A model generated the notes under the pieces. The model searched no databases, was not told where the DNA came from, and worked only from the letters and a program-made list of their open reading frames with translations. A stretch of DNA of 64,000 bases from Thiotrichaceae bacterium UBA4486 (GTDB lineage Bacteria; Pseudomonadota; Gammaproteobacteria; Eutrophobiales; Eutrophobiaceae), in the NCBI GenBank assembly GCA_002389045.1, contig DGNS01000009.1:71501-135500 (forward strand), given 5' to 3'. Shown here piece by piece: positions 1 through 8,658 of this stretch. Positions within the stretch are counted from its first letter, which is position 1; each line of letters starts with the position of its first letter. A program made the position numbers and the translations under genes.

Positions 1-507
1 AACCGTAACCCGACACCTGTGGATGACATATTGTCCATACCGATCCTGGACGATGATTGCAGGTTATCGGACAAGGAGATCAAATGGGAACTGGAAAACA
101 ACGCCCAGGGGATTCTCGGCTATGTCGCCCGCTGGGTCGGCCAGGGTATCGGTTGTTCCAAGGTTCCGGATATCAACAATGTCGCCCTGATGGAAGACTG
201 CGCGACACTGCGCATTTCCAGCCAGCATATTGCCAACTGGCTGCATCATGGCATTTTCACCGAGGACCAGGTCATCGATGCCATGAGAAAAATGGCCGTA
301 TTCGTCGACCGGCAGAATTCCGGCGACCCGGACTATGTACCGATGTCAGAGGACTTTGACAGCAGTATTCCGTTCAAAGCGGCCCTGGACATGGTGCTTA
401 TGGGCCGCGAACAGCCCAATGGCTATACCGAGTTCATCCTCTACACCCGCCGCCGGGAAGCCAAGGAAGCAGCGCTGGGTCTGGAGAACCGGCAGCTTTG
501 TGCTTAG
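1..507 (+). CDS. glcB: malate synthase G, C-terminal fragment (5' end outside window)
   Basis: The reading frame is open from base 1, so only about the last 168 residues are present. Malate synthase G condenses glyoxylate with acetyl-CoA to give malate in the cytoplasmic glyoxylate pathway. The family-typical C-terminal block is clear: NNAQGILGYVARWV, then GCSKVPDINNVALMEDCATLR and SSQHIANWLHHG. This C-terminal region closes the active site in the ~720-residue monomeric G isoform; isoform A does not have this layout. The gene ends at a TAG just before a satellite block. Its start, promoter and glycolate-operon context lie upstream of the window. The family is certain; completeness cannot be judged. 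Confidence 0.93.
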   Translation, partial: NRNPTPVDDILSIPILDDDCRLSDKEIKWELENNAQGILGYVARWVGQGIGCSKVPDINNVALMEDCATLRISSQHIANWLHHGIFTEDQVIDAMRKMAVFVDRQNSGDPDYVPMSEDFDSSIPFKAALDMVLMGREQPNGYTEFILYTRRREAKEAALGLENRQLCA

Positions 508-589
508 TCAGACTTCAGATTTCTGACTTCAGACTTCAGATCTCTGACATCTGACATCTGGAATCTGGAATCTGGAATCTGGAATCTGA
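508..589. repeat. intergenic satellite of TCTGACTTCAGA / GGAATCT units
   Basis: Between the convergent glcB and argA stops lies a run of short tandem units: TCTGACTTCAGA-like dyads, then CATCTGA, then four copies of the heptamer GGAATCT. It belongs to the satellite family seen at many gene boundaries in this window. No gene or U-tract terminator is visible. Confidence 0.75.
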
Positions 590-1909
590 TCAATCGAGGT
601 TCTTTAACAACACCTTGGAGTTGCGCTGGTAGTTATAAAGATCCTGCCTGGCCAGCGGCAGATCGTCGACCTTCGCTTCAACGAAGCCCTGCTCGATGAA
701 CCAGTGGTTGGCCTGGGTGGTGAGCAGGAATACCTTGCTGACACCCTGTTTTTTCAGCGCATTTTCGACCTGCTGATAGAGCAACTGGCCCTTGCCCTGG
801 TTCTGGTAGTCCGGATGCACGACCATGCAGGCCATCTCGGCAATATTCCCGCCGGCGTTTACATGTGTTGCCACGCAGGCAATAACAGCGCCGTCGCGAT
901 CGAGCACGGTAAAATCATCGATATCGGATTCGAGTTGCTCGATGGAGCGCTCGACCAGCCTGCCTTGCGCAACCAGGGGTTCGATCAGTTCCATGATACC
1001 GGCAATGTCGTCATGTCCGGCCCGGCGCACGGCATCAAAACGGCTATGGCTGATCAATGTGCCAATACCATCCCGGGTAAACAGTTCGATCAGCAGACTG
1101 CTGTCATCACGATCATCAATAAGGTGCACACGCTGAACCGAGGCCTTGCAGGCCTGAACCGCGCCGGCAAGCTGCACCCATGGCGCGATATCAACATCTC
1201 CGGCAGTCTGTAACAGGGTTTCCGCCTCGCTGTCGGTCATCTGATGCAGTGCTTCACCATCAACCCCGTTAATGCCGTCGTAATTGAAAGACAGGATCAG
1301 CTTGTCCGCCCCGAGTTCGATCGCCGTCTGCGTGGCCACGGACAGGGCGCTGAGGTTGAACACTTCACCGGTCACGGAGGTAGCCAGTGGGGACAATAAG
1401 ACCACATCCCCGTTATCGAGCCGGGAACGAATGGCATCGGCATCCACCTTGCGCAGGCTGCCGGTGAACTGCATGTCGGTGCCGTCGATCACGCCCATGG
1501 GCCGCGCGGTGACGAAATTACCGGAACTGACGGTGATATCGGAATGGGCCATGGGTGAATTGGGCAGGCCCATGGACAGCTTGGCCTCGATCTCGAAACG
1601 CACCGAGCCTACCGCTTCCTTGAAGCATTCGAGAGCAGCCTTGTCGGTCACGCGCAGGTTGTGATGATAAACAGACTGGATACCACGCTCGTCGAGCAAT
1701 TTTTCCACCTGGGCGCGAACACCAAATACAACCACGACGCGTATTCCCAGCGTGTTCAACAGTGCAATATCATGCACGAAACCCTGGAAATGATCGGACG
1801 CGACCAGGTCGCCGTCGATTTGAATAACGAACGTCTTGCCGCTGTGTTCGCGAATGTACGGCGCGGCACCGCGCAACCATTTCAGAAAATTTTTCTTGTC
1901 GGTAATCAT
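590..1909 (-). CDS. argA: amino-acid N-acetyltransferase (N-acetylglutamate synthase)
   Basis: Acetylates glutamate with acetyl-CoA, the first step of arginine biosynthesis, in the cytoplasm. At 439 residues it matches classical ArgA. Residues ~1-285 form an amino-acid-kinase-like domain (FVIQIDGDLV near 28, then LGIRVVVVFG), which binds arginine for feedback inhibition. Residues ~290-430 form a GNAT acetyltransferase domain with the acetyl-CoA loop HPDYQNQGKGQLLY near 365. The ATG overlaps the argE stop as ATGA, so argE and argA are translationally coupled in one operon. Glutamate kinase-like proteins share the first domain, but the C-terminal GNAT settles the call. Confidence 0.95.
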   Translation of the reverse strand: MITDKKNFLKWLRGAAPYIREHSGKTFVIQIDGDLVASDHFQGFVHDIALLNTLGIRVVVVFGVRAQVEKLLDERGIQSVYHHNLRVTDKAALECFKEAVGSVRFEIEAKLSMGLPNSPMAHSDITVSSGNFVTARPMGVIDGTDMQFTGSLRKVDADAIRSRLDNGDVVLLSPLATSVTGEVFNLSALSVATQTAIELGADKLILSFNYDGINGVDGEALHQMTDSEAETLLQTAGDVDIAPWVQLAGAVQACKASVQRVHLIDDRDDSSLLIELFTRDGIGTLISHSRFDAVRRAGHDDIAGIMELIEPLVAQGRLVERSIEQLESDIDDFTVLDRDGAVIACVATHVNAGGNIAEMACMVVHPDYQNQGKGQLLYQQVENALKKQGVSKVFLLTTQANHWFIEQGFVEAKVDDLPLARQDLYNYQRNSKVLLKNLD

Positions 1910-3066
1910 GACGGCAGACAGAAATGCTGAATCATTTTTTCGAGAATCTTTTGCATGGGTTGCAGCCGATCCATGGATACAAATTCATCGGTCTGATGGG
2001 CAACCTCTATATCACCCGGTCCCAGGATCACTGTCTGCATACCCATGGCATTGAGATAGGGCCCTTCGGTTCCGAAGGCTACCGTGGCTGACTCCCGGCC
2101 GCTGAGCGCTTCCGCGACCCTGACGATCTCGGCGTCCGCGGGCGTCTGCATCCCGCCCATCCCGGCATGTTGTTCCTTGAAATGCAGTTGCAGTCCCGAG
2201 CCCTCAATGGCGGCGGCGACTTTCTCGCGCAAGGCCGCACGGATTTCATCCACCGCCATCTCCGGTAACAGGCGAATGTCCATGGCCAATTCGCAACTCG
2301 CGCAGATGCGGTTGGGATTGTCGCCACCGCGTATGGCGCCCAGGTTCATGGTCGGCACGGGCACCCTGAAACTGCTGTCATGAAAACTTGACTGCAGCTC
2401 CTTGCGCCATTCGAGCAGCCGGTTCATGACCCGGTTCATGCCCTCAAGGGCATTATTTCCCAGCGATGGATCACTGGAATGACCCGATTGGCCTGTCAGT
2501 TCGATGTGTTCGATGAGTATGCCCTTGTGTTTGATCACGGGTACCAGCCCCGTGGGTTCTCCAATCAAGGCGTGACGGCCGAGCCGCATACCTGAATCCT
2601 GCAAAGCCCGCACGCCGGCCATACTGCTTTCTTCATCCGCGGTGGCGAGCACCACCAGCGGTCTGTCCCGGCTTTTTAAATCCAGACTTCGTATAGCCTC
2701 GATGATCAGGGGAAAGAAACTCTTCATGTCCGCAGTGCCCAGGCCGTACAGCCGGCCTTCGCGCTCTGTCAATATGAACGGATCGGAGGACCAGCCGGCC
2801 TCGTTGTACGGTACCGTGTCCGTATGACCGGACAGTACCAGGCCGTCCGCTCCCTCACCCATGCGCGCAACCAGGTTGAATTTCTCCACCGCGCTGCCGG
2901 GCACGGGTATCAGTTCCGTATCCATGCCCAGGTCCCCGAACCAGTTTGCCAGTGTTTCCACCATCGCGCGATTAGTCATATCGAAAGCCGGATCGGTACT
3001 ACTGACCGAGGGAATCGCAATCAGCTCGGCGAAACAGTCCATCATATCGGGGAGTGGCTTAGTCAT
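1906..3066 (-). CDS. argE: acetylornithine deacetylase
   Basis: An M20-family zinc hydrolase that removes the acetyl group from N-acetylornithine to give ornithine. Visible motifs are LSGHTDTVP (zinc His/Asp), GLGTADMKSFFP (bridging Asp), ATADEESSMAGV (catalytic Glu-Glu), IGEPTGLVPV, and GTEGPYL plus LGPGDIEVAHQTDEFV near the end (last zinc His). The frame extends to 3135, but the extra 23 residues look non-coding. The ATG at 3066 opens MTKPLPDMMDCFAELIAIPS, where the family normally begins. With argA downstream, the acetyl route is the linear ArgA/ArgE type. The promoter must lie in the 140 bp shared with divergent ilvD. Confidence 0.94.
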   Translation of the reverse strand: MTKPLPDMMDCFAELIAIPSVSSTDPAFDMTNRAMVETLANWFGDLGMDTELIPVPGSAVEKFNLVARMGEGADGLVLSGHTDTVPYNEAGWSSDPFILTEREGRLYGLGTADMKSFFPLIIEAIRSLDLKSRDRPLVVLATADEESSMAGVRALQDSGMRLGRHALIGEPTGLVPVIKHKGILIEHIELTGQSGHSSDPSLGNNALEGMNRVMNRLLEWRKELQSSFHDSSFRVPVPTMNLGAIRGGDNPNRICASCELAMDIRLLPEMAVDEIRAALREKVAAAIEGSGLQLHFKEQHAGMGGMQTPADAEIVRVAEALSGRESATVAFGTEGPYLNAMGMQTVILGPGDIEVAHQTDEFVSMDRLQPMQKILEKMIQHFCLPS

Positions 3067-3206
3067 TATTCCGGTCGTGTTTGTAATGTGCTTTTCGGGG
3101 CCTGATTGCGGGCAAAGCCCGACACAGACTGACAAGTTTCATGCAGTGCGGTATTCTATCGCACCTTTTGTAACACACAGGATCTTTTTAATCCAAATCA
3201 CCCGTC

Positions 3207-4886
3207 ATGAAAAAATCATTGAATCGTTACAGTGCGCAAATAACACAGAAAAAGTCACAAGGCGCTTCCCAGGCCATGCTCTATGGCACCGGCATGACCG
3301 AAGCCGACATGAACAAGCCCCAGGTAGGCATAGCCAGCGTCTGGTATGAGGGCAATACCTGCAACATGCACCTGCTGGACCTGGCCGAAAAGGTAAAACA
3401 GGGTGTTGAGGAAGCCGGTATGGTAGGCATGCGCTTCAACACGATCGGTGTCAGCGATGGCATCTCCATGGGCACCGACGGCATGAGTTACTCGCTGCAA
3501 TCGCGTGATCTGATCGCCGATTCCATCGAGACGGTCATGGCGGCACAGTGGTACGACGCCAATATTTCCATTCCCGGCTGTGACAAGAACATGCCCGGCT
3601 GCCTGATCGCCATGGGCCGGCTGAACCGGCCGGCGCTAATGGTTTACGGTGGCACCATCAAACCGGGATTTCGTAACGAACAGAAACTCGACATTATCTC
3701 GGCGTTCCAGTCCTACGGTGAGTTCATTGCCGGTACCATTGACGAGGACACGCGCAAGGACATTGTCAAGCGATCCTGTCCCGGCGCCGGGGCCTGCGGC
3801 GGCATGTACACCGCCAACACCATGGCTTCCGCCATCGAGGCGCTGGGCATGTCCCTGCCCTACAGTTCCTCCACGCCCGCCGTGGATCCGGCCAAACTGG
3901 AAGAATGCCGGTACGCCGGCAAGGCCGTTCTCAACCTGCTGGAAAATGACATCAAGCCACGCGACATCATGACCCGTGAAGCTTTTGAAAACGCCATGGT
4001 CCTGGTCATTGTACTCGGCGGCTCCACCAACGCGGTGCTGCATCTGATTGCCATGGCTCGCGCCGTCGACGTAGACCTGGGTATTGACGACTTCAACGCC
4101 GTCAGCAACCGTACACCTTACATTGCCGACCTGAAACCCAGCGGCAAATATGTCATGGAGGATCTGCACAACATCGGCGGTATTCCGGCGGTAATGAAAT
4201 ACCTGCTCGATGAAGGCCTGTTGAACGGCGAGTGTTTGACGGTGACCGGCAAAACCATCGCCGAAAACCTCGCCGATGTTCCCGGGTTACAGGAAGGGCA
4301 AACCATCATCCAGCCGCTGGATAAACCCATCAAGACATCCGGGCATTTGCGCATCCTCAAGGGCAACCTGGCGCCGGGCGGCGCGGTCGCCAAGATCACC
4401 GGCAAGGAAGGCGAGGTCTTCAGCGGGCCGGCCCGGGTCTATGACTCCGAGGAACTCATGTTGAAAGCGCTGGAGGACGGCAAAATCGAGAAAGGCAACG
4501 TTATCGTGATCCGCTACGAGGGTCCGAAAGGTGGTCCCGGCATGCCGGAGATGCTGACACCGACATCCGCCATCATGGGCGCGGGACTGGGTTCCGATGT
4601 GGCCATGATCACGGACGGCCGCTTCTCCGGCGGTTCCCATGGATTCATTATCGGCCACGTGGTGCCGGAAGCGCAGGAAGGCGGCCCCATTGGCCTCATC
4701 AGGGATGGCGATAACATCATCATCGATGCCATCAACAACGTCTTGTCGGTGGATTTGAGCGACGAGGAACTGGACGAACGCAAGAGACAGTGGCAGATGC
4801 CGCCCTACAAGGCCTCCCGAGGCACTTTGTCAAAGTACATCAAAACAGTGAAGACGGCTTCGGAAGGGTGTGTTACTGACGAATGA
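3207..4886 (+). CDS. ilvD: dihydroxy-acid dehydratase
   Basis: Dehydrates 2,3-dihydroxyisovalerate and its methylvalerate homologue in valine, leucine and isoleucine synthesis. It is 559 residues, a usual IlvD length. The iron-sulfur cysteines are in IPGCDKNMPGC (~residue 118) and SCPGAGACGGMYTANTM (~190). Other family blocks are GGSTNAVLHLIAMA, RYEGPKGGPGMPEM and TDGRFSGGSHGFIIGHV. The last motif carries the catalytic-region Ser/Gly set seen in IlvD and Edd. Edd (phosphogluconate dehydratase) is excluded by length and by the branched-chain-type N-terminus, which begins directly with YSAQIT. It is divergent from argE and has no other ilv gene beside it. Confidence 0.95.
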   Translation: MKKSLNRYSAQITQKKSQGASQAMLYGTGMTEADMNKPQVGIASVWYEGNTCNMHLLDLAEKVKQGVEEAGMVGMRFNTIGVSDGISMGTDGMSYSLQSRDLIADSIETVMAAQWYDANISIPGCDKNMPGCLIAMGRLNRPALMVYGGTIKPGFRNEQKLDIISAFQSYGEFIAGTIDEDTRKDIVKRSCPGAGACGGMYTANTMASAIEALGMSLPYSSSTPAVDPAKLEECRYAGKAVLNLLENDIKPRDIMTREAFENAMVLVIVLGGSTNAVLHLIAMARAVDVDLGIDDFNAVSNRTPYIADLKPSGKYVMEDLHNIGGIPAVMKYLLDEGLLNGECLTVTGKTIAENLADVPGLQEGQTIIQPLDKPIKTSGHLRILKGNLAPGGAVAKITGKEGEVFSGPARVYDSEELMLKALEDGKIEKGNVIVIRYEGPKGGPGMPEMLTPTSAIMGAGLGSDVAMITDGRFSGGSHGFIIGHVVPEAQEGGPIGLIRDGDNIIIDAINNVLSVDLSDEELDERKRQWQMPPYKASRGTLSKYIKTVKTASEGCVTDE

Positions 4887-5037
4887 TCCAGTCTACAGGT
4901 AACAGACTACAGACTACAGACAACAGACAACAGACAACAGACAACAGACAACAGTAAGACCTGGAACAACATCCTTGATGTTGTCAACGTGAATCACATA
5001 AGTTCTGTAATCTGTAGTCTGTAGTCTGTTACCTGGA
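4887..5037. repeat. satellite inverted repeat filling a convergent intergenic gap
   Basis: The whole space between the ilvD stop and the opposing transglycosylase stop is satellite DNA. A left arm at 4896-4920 (AGACTAC units) is perfectly complementary over 25 bp to a right arm at 5011-5035. Between the arms are five ACAGACA-type units and a small perfect hairpin (stem ACAACATC at 4966-4973 with GATGTTGT at 4977-4984). Transcripts from either side would form a long stem, so it may serve as a bidirectional terminator, but there is no classical U-tract. Confidence 0.8.
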
Positions 5038-5664
5038 TCAGGTCATCGTCTTCTTGTACTGCTTGTAGTAATCCAGCACTTTTTTCACGTAGGTCTGTGT
5101 CTCGCGGTAGGGCGGGATCTTGTTGCCGTATTTGATCACGGCGTTTTCTCCGGCGTTGTAGGCCGCCAGCGCCAGCACGAGATTGTTGTCGAACATGCCG
5201 AGCAGGTCCCGCAGGTAACTGCTGCCGCCCTTGATGTTCTGGTAAGGATTGCGCCGGTTGGTCACCCCGTAACGCCGCGCCGTGCCCGGCATTAACTGCA
5301 TGAGTCCCACGGCGCCGGCACTGGAAACCGCATCCGGATTGTAGGAGGATTCCGCAGTGATCACCGCGTGCAACAGCGGTGTCGGCAGGCGGTATTGTTT
5401 GGCGAAATAATTAATGGTACCGGAGAATTTCTTGCGGTTGGCGGCAACATCAATAGACGGTCCCCGTCTGCGATCAACTTCGACCCAGCCTTTCCAGGTC
5501 TTGACCAGTCGCTTGTAACCCTTGTGCGAGGGTTTGTCCGTGAGAATGACGCGGCCGTGCTTGTCCACGTACTTGTAGATGTCCGCATGGGCGCCCATGC
5601 TGTATACAAGCCCCCACAGCATGACAATAATCCACACGCGTCTTCCCGGCCGGTGTTCAGTCAT
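5038..5664 (-). CDS. lytic murein transglycosylase, SLT family with DUF4124 N-terminus
   Basis: A periplasmic or membrane-attached muramidase-like enzyme of 208 residues that cleaves peptidoglycan with 1,6-anhydro product. Residues 1-27 are a signal segment (RRVWIIVMLWGLVYSMGAHA). Residues 28-60 (IYKYVDKHGRVILTDKP) are a DUF4124 module. The SLT domain starts ~90, with the catalytic Glu in VITAESSYNPDAVS, then GAVGLMQLMPGTA and LALAAYNAGENAV, all diagnostic of the Slt70/MltC fold. DUF4124-SLT proteins of this size are common in gammaproteobacteria. It is followed on the same strand by satellite and preceded, 33 bp away, by pgpA. The physiological role (recycling, or machinery insertion) is not shown by sequence. 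Confidence 0.9.
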   Translation of the reverse strand: MTEHRPGRRVWIIVMLWGLVYSMGAHADIYKYVDKHGRVILTDKPSHKGYKRLVKTWKGWVEVDRRRGPSIDVAANRKKFSGTINYFAKQYRLPTPLLHAVITAESSYNPDAVSSAGAVGLMQLMPGTARRYGVTNRRNPYQNIKGGSSYLRDLLGMFDNNLVLALAAYNAGENAVIKYGNKIPPYRETQTYVKKVLDYYKQYKKTMT

Positions 5665-5697
5665 ATTTACTTGTATTTCGTGGTTATTGTTACAAGT

Positions 5698-6177
5698 TTA
5701 TAATAAATAATAGATTAATTGTAAACAAATGAGACTGAATAATCCGGCCAGAATATCATCCAGCATGATCCCGAGGCCACCGCCGAGGCCCTTGTCCACC
5801 TGCCGGATCGGCCAGGGTTTGACAATATCAAAACCGCGAAACAACAGGAAACCGGCCAGCAGCCAGTACCAGCCGTCCGGAATATGAGTCAGGGTGATAA
5901 GGATCCCGGCGATTTCGTCCCAGACGATGGCCGGGTGATCATGTACGCCCAGTGCGCGGGCGGCATGGCCACATATCCAGATACCGGCAAGGACAACAAC
6001 CACAACGACAGCCAGGTAAACAGGAAACGGCAGATGTTGCAGTCCCAGATACATCATGACACCCACAACCGTGCCCGCGGTGCCCGGTGCGCGTGGTGAA
6101 AGGCCGCTGCCAAAACCCAGTGCACAGAAGTTCAGCGGATCTTTAAGCAACGAAAATGCTATACCCCGGTTTTCCAT
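5698..6177 (-). CDS. pgpA: phosphatidylglycerophosphatase A
   Basis: An integral inner-membrane phosphatase that dephosphorylates phosphatidylglycerol phosphate to phosphatidylglycerol. It is 159 residues, near the family norm. Motifs are GSGLSPRAPGTAGTVVG (~residue 22), HDHPAIVWDEIAGILI (~82) and RGFDIVKPWPIRQVDKG (~115), which contain the conserved acidic and basic residues of the PgpA family. Three to four hydrophobic helices are visible. In many relatives pgpA follows thiL; here the upstream neighbour is a non-coding palindrome, so it probably has its own promoter. The 3' end is A/T-rich and runs into the transglycosylase start. Confidence 0.93.
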   Translation of the reverse strand: MENRGIAFSLLKDPLNFCALGFGSGLSPRAPGTAGTVVGVMMYLGLQHLPFPVYLAVVVVVVLAGIWICGHAARALGVHDHPAIVWDEIAGILITLTHIPDGWYWLLAGFLLFRGFDIVKPWPIRQVDKGLGGGLGIMLDDILAGLFSLICLQLIYYLL

Positions 6178-6596
6178 GATGGAATCATAACATTACTGTT
6201 TCCGGGGTCCCTGGTTATGGTCCGGTTTTGGATATTCGCTTCATCAAATCGCCCCCCGCAGTACTCACCCTAACGTTGCATAAATTTTTGACGCAGGACC
6301 GCTCCTTCTATAGCAGCATTTTCCGGGCCGTGCTCGCTTTTTCCAATCCTCACATAGAGTGAGCTATGCTCCGGTTGGAAAAATCTGTGCGCGACCCGGA
6401 AAATACCGCTCTAAAAGCCCCTGCATCCAAAAATTTATACAACGTTAGGGTTCACTTTCTGAATGAGTGAATATGATCCCGAATGAATTTCCCGGTGCAT
6501 GCTCTCGCGTCTGCCGTCCGGATTATATTGAAATACCGGTGAGTCGTTGAGAGAATCATGACACACCCGGTTTATTCAAGCAGAATGGAGATATCT
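6178..6596. other. 419-bp non-coding gap between divergent pgpA and the alcohol dehydrogenase
   Basis: No credible gene. The stretch holds the large imperfect palindrome described separately (6267-6450), flanked by about 85 bp on the pgpA side and 145 bp on the dehydrogenase side. The dehydrogenase side ends in a GGAGA ribosome-binding sequence just before the ATG at 6597. Confidence 0.7.
6267..6450. repeat. ~184-bp imperfect palindrome, MITE-like
   Basis: The termini are mirror images: CCCTAACGTTG-C-ATAAATTTTTG on the left, and the complement (with one changed base) on the right, ending CAACGTTAGGG. Internal segments also pair: GCAGG with CCTGC, ATTTTCCGGG with CCCGGAAAAT, and TTTTTCCAA with TTGGAAAAA. 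The centre is near a CATAG..CTATG dyad. TCAC occurs at both outer edges and could be a short target duplication. It has no ORF. It looks like a non-autonomous inverted-repeat element or a structured RNA, and no second copy was seen here. Confidence 0.7.
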
Positions 6597-7673
6597 ATGA
6601 CTGAACTCATGAAAGCCGCAGTTTTTATTGAACCCGGGCGTATTGTGCTTGACGATAAACCCGTTCCGGACATCGGCCCGCTTGATGCGCTGGTTCGCAT
6701 TACAACCACCACGATCTGTGGAACGGATATTCATATATTGAAAGGCGAATATCCTGTAAGTCCGGGCCTTATAATCGGGCATGAACCTGTAGGGGTGATC
6801 GAAAAACTGGGTTCGGCCGTCACCGGTTACGAGGAAGGACAACGAGTGATTGCCGGAGCCATCACGCCTTCGGGTTACTCCAATGCTTCCCTGTGTGGAT
6901 ACCATTCCCAGTGCGGTGCCGGCACCAGGCACGGCTGGCAGGCGCTGGGCGGCTGGCGTTTCGGAAATACCATCGACGGTTCACAGGCGGAATATCTGCG
7001 GGTGCCGGATGCGATGGCCAACCTGTCGCCGATTCCGGACGAACTCAGTGATGAACAGGTGCTGATGTGTCCGGACATCATGTCCACCGGTTTCAGTGGT
7101 GCAGAATCCGGTGCGATCAGAATCGGGGATACCGTTGCGGTATTCGCCCAGGGGCCCATTGGCCTTTGTGCCACCGCCGGAGCAAAATTGATGGGCGCCA
7201 GTTCCATCATCGCCGTTGAGTCCATCCCGGAACGATCTGCCATGGCAAAACGCATGGGTGCCGATCATGTGGTTGATTTCCGGCAGGTAGATCCGGTTAC
7301 GGAAATCATGAAAATAACCGAAGACCGGGGAGTCGATGTGGCGATAGAAGCGCTCGGTACACAGGAAACGTTTGCCGCAGCACTGACGGTTCTCAGGCCC
7401 GGCGGCACTCTCTCTTCACTGGGGGTTTATTCCAGTGACCTGCAGATACCCCTGACGGCCTTTCATGCCGGACTCGGTGATCACAAGATCATTACCACGC
7501 TGTGTCCGGGAGGCAAGGAACGCATGCGCAGACTGATGCAGGTGGTGGCTTCCGGCCGGGTCGACACCAGCGGACTGGTCACTCATCATTTTGGCCTTGA
7601 TCAGATCGAGGAAGCCTATGAACTGTTTTCGCAACAGCGAGATGGAGTGCTGAAGGTGGCTATCAAACCCTGA
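6597..7673 (+). CDS. zinc-dependent medium-chain alcohol dehydrogenase (isopropanol/butanediol-type)
   Basis: An NAD(P)-dependent oxidoreductase of 358 residues in the MDR superfamily. Catalytic zinc ligands are in TTICGTDIHILKGEYP (Cys ~38) and IIGHEPVGVIEKLG (His-Glu ~60). The third site is the Asp of MCPDIMSTGF (~150) rather than Cys, as in bacterial secondary-alcohol dehydrogenases. The structural-zinc four-Cys loop of horse-liver-type ADHs is absent, again like the isopropanol dehydrogenase group. The Rossmann motif is FAQGPIGLCATAGAKLMG. A start at 6558 is possible, but the ATG at 6597 has a GGAGA site 7 bp upstream. The substrate is unknown, and the gene stands alone. Confidence 0.88.
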   Translation: MTELMKAAVFIEPGRIVLDDKPVPDIGPLDALVRITTTTICGTDIHILKGEYPVSPGLIIGHEPVGVIEKLGSAVTGYEEGQRVIAGAITPSGYSNASLCGYHSQCGAGTRHGWQALGGWRFGNTIDGSQAEYLRVPDAMANLSPIPDELSDEQVLMCPDIMSTGFSGAESGAIRIGDTVAVFAQGPIGLCATAGAKLMGASSIIAVESIPERSAMAKRMGADHVVDFRQVDPVTEIMKITEDRGVDVAIEALGTQETFAAALTVLRPGGTLSSLGVYSSDLQIPLTAFHAGLGDHKIITTLCPGGKERMRRLMQVVASGRVDTSGLVTHHFGLDQIEEAYELFSQQRDGVLKVAIKP

Positions 7674-7728
7674 CCGAAACACGCATACAGCCGCAAGAGA
7701 CGATGCGTTGAGGGGCGTTGTGCCGGTA

Positions 7729-7749
7729 AACTCTGACTTGATCAGAGTT
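7729..7749. terminator. possible hairpin after the alcohol dehydrogenase
   Basis: Perfect 8-bp stem (AACTCTGA with TCAGAGTT) around a CTTGA loop, 56 bp past the dehydrogenase stop. No run of T follows, so intrinsic termination is only suggested. Confidence 0.4.
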
Positions 7750-7846
7750 GCCTTGTGTAAAAATTCCGTTGCTTGGTCGCGATGGACACTATCGTGATAT
7801 TCTTTGCTTAATAGAAACTGCAGACGGTCAATCAATCACCACGACC

Positions 7847-8269
7847 ATGATCATTGCCAGCCTAATCAATATTTTTATCATCAGCCTGTGTGTGCTCGTC
7901 CATTTCGAAGTGCTGTCAAGAATTACAGCGGCACTGCCGGGCATTCATATCGCCCCAAGACTCAGGGTTCTGCTGGGTGTGCTGTTCGCACTGGTTGCGC
8001 ATACCGTGGAAATCTGGATTTTCGCCCTGAGCTATTACGTACTCATTCACAGCAACCATTTCGGCGAACTGCTCGGTGACATTGATCACAACCTGTATGA
8101 TTATGTTTATTATTCATTCGTTACCTATACGTCGCTGGGTTTTGGCGACGTGCTGCCGACCGAACAACTGCGATTTCTGACCGGACTTGAAGCGCTCACG
8201 GGACTGGTTCTCATCGCCTGGACAGCCTCGTTTTTATATGTGGAAATGCAGAAATACTGGAAACACTAG
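7847..8269 (+). CDS. two-TM ion channel-like membrane protein
   Basis: A 140-residue membrane protein. It has an N-terminal helix (MIIASLINIFIISLCVLVHF), a second at ~35-60, a pore-loop-like block YYSFVTYTSLGFGDVLP (~90) and a final helix (LTGLEALTGLVLIAWTASFL). TSLGFGD aligns with the TxGYGD selectivity filter of the two-TM K+ channel family (Ion_trans_2), with Phe for Tyr, and Leu-Gly where Thr-x-Gly is usual. No cytoplasmic RCK domain is present. The ATG at 7847 was chosen because upstream in-frame codons give a polar, unlikely extension from a TTG. It ends 2 bp before the next gene, so the two are probably cotranscribed. Confidence 0.72.
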   Translation: MIIASLINIFIISLCVLVHFEVLSRITAALPGIHIAPRLRVLLGVLFALVAHTVEIWIFALSYYVLIHSNHFGELLGDIDHNLYDYVYYSFVTYTSLGFGDVLPTEQLRFLTGLEALTGLVLIAWTASFLYVEMQKYWKH

Positions 8270-8271
8270 GA

Positions 8272-8658
8272 GTGCCGGATTTGGAATCATCAAGATTATT
8301 TCTGCTTCTCGGCGCGGTTAATGCCGCACTGGCCGTACTCATCGGCGCTTTCGGCGCCCATGCGTTGAAAGCGCGACTGAGCACGGCGGATATGGCCATC
8401 TTCCAGACGGGCAGCCAGTATCATTTTTATCATGCCCTCGGCTTGCTGGCAGTCGGCCTCATTCTCGCGTCATACCCGTCATCGGCATGGATCAAGGCAT
8501 CGGGCTGGCTCATGCTCGCCGGCATCATCCTGTTTTCAGGCAGCCTGTATGTGCTTGTGATTACACAACTGCGCTGGCTAGGCGCCATCACACCCCTGGG
8601 CGGCACAGCCTTTATCATCGCCTGGATCACGCTCATGGCCGGTGTTATCAAATCATAA
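8272..8658 (+). CDS. DUF423 family membrane protein
   Basis: A 128-residue, four-helix inner-membrane protein of the DUF423 (YgdD) family. The diagnostic blocks are GAFGAHALKARLS (~22), FQTGSQYHFYHALGLLAVGL (~45), IILFSGSLYVLV and GAITPLGGTAFIIAWI. The start is a GTG two bases after the channel-gene stop, with an AGGA inside that stop region serving as ribosome-binding sequence; a TTG three codons later is the alternative. The family is widespread, but its biochemical role is not established, and the neighbours do not reveal one. About 98 bp of apparently non-coding DNA follows before batD on the other strand. Confidence 0.85.
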   Translation: MPDLESSRLFLLLGAVNAALAVLIGAFGAHALKARLSTADMAIFQTGSQYHFYHALGLLAVGLILASYPSSAWIKASGWLMLAGIILFSGSLYVLVITQLRWLGAITPLGGTAFIIAWITLMAGVIKS

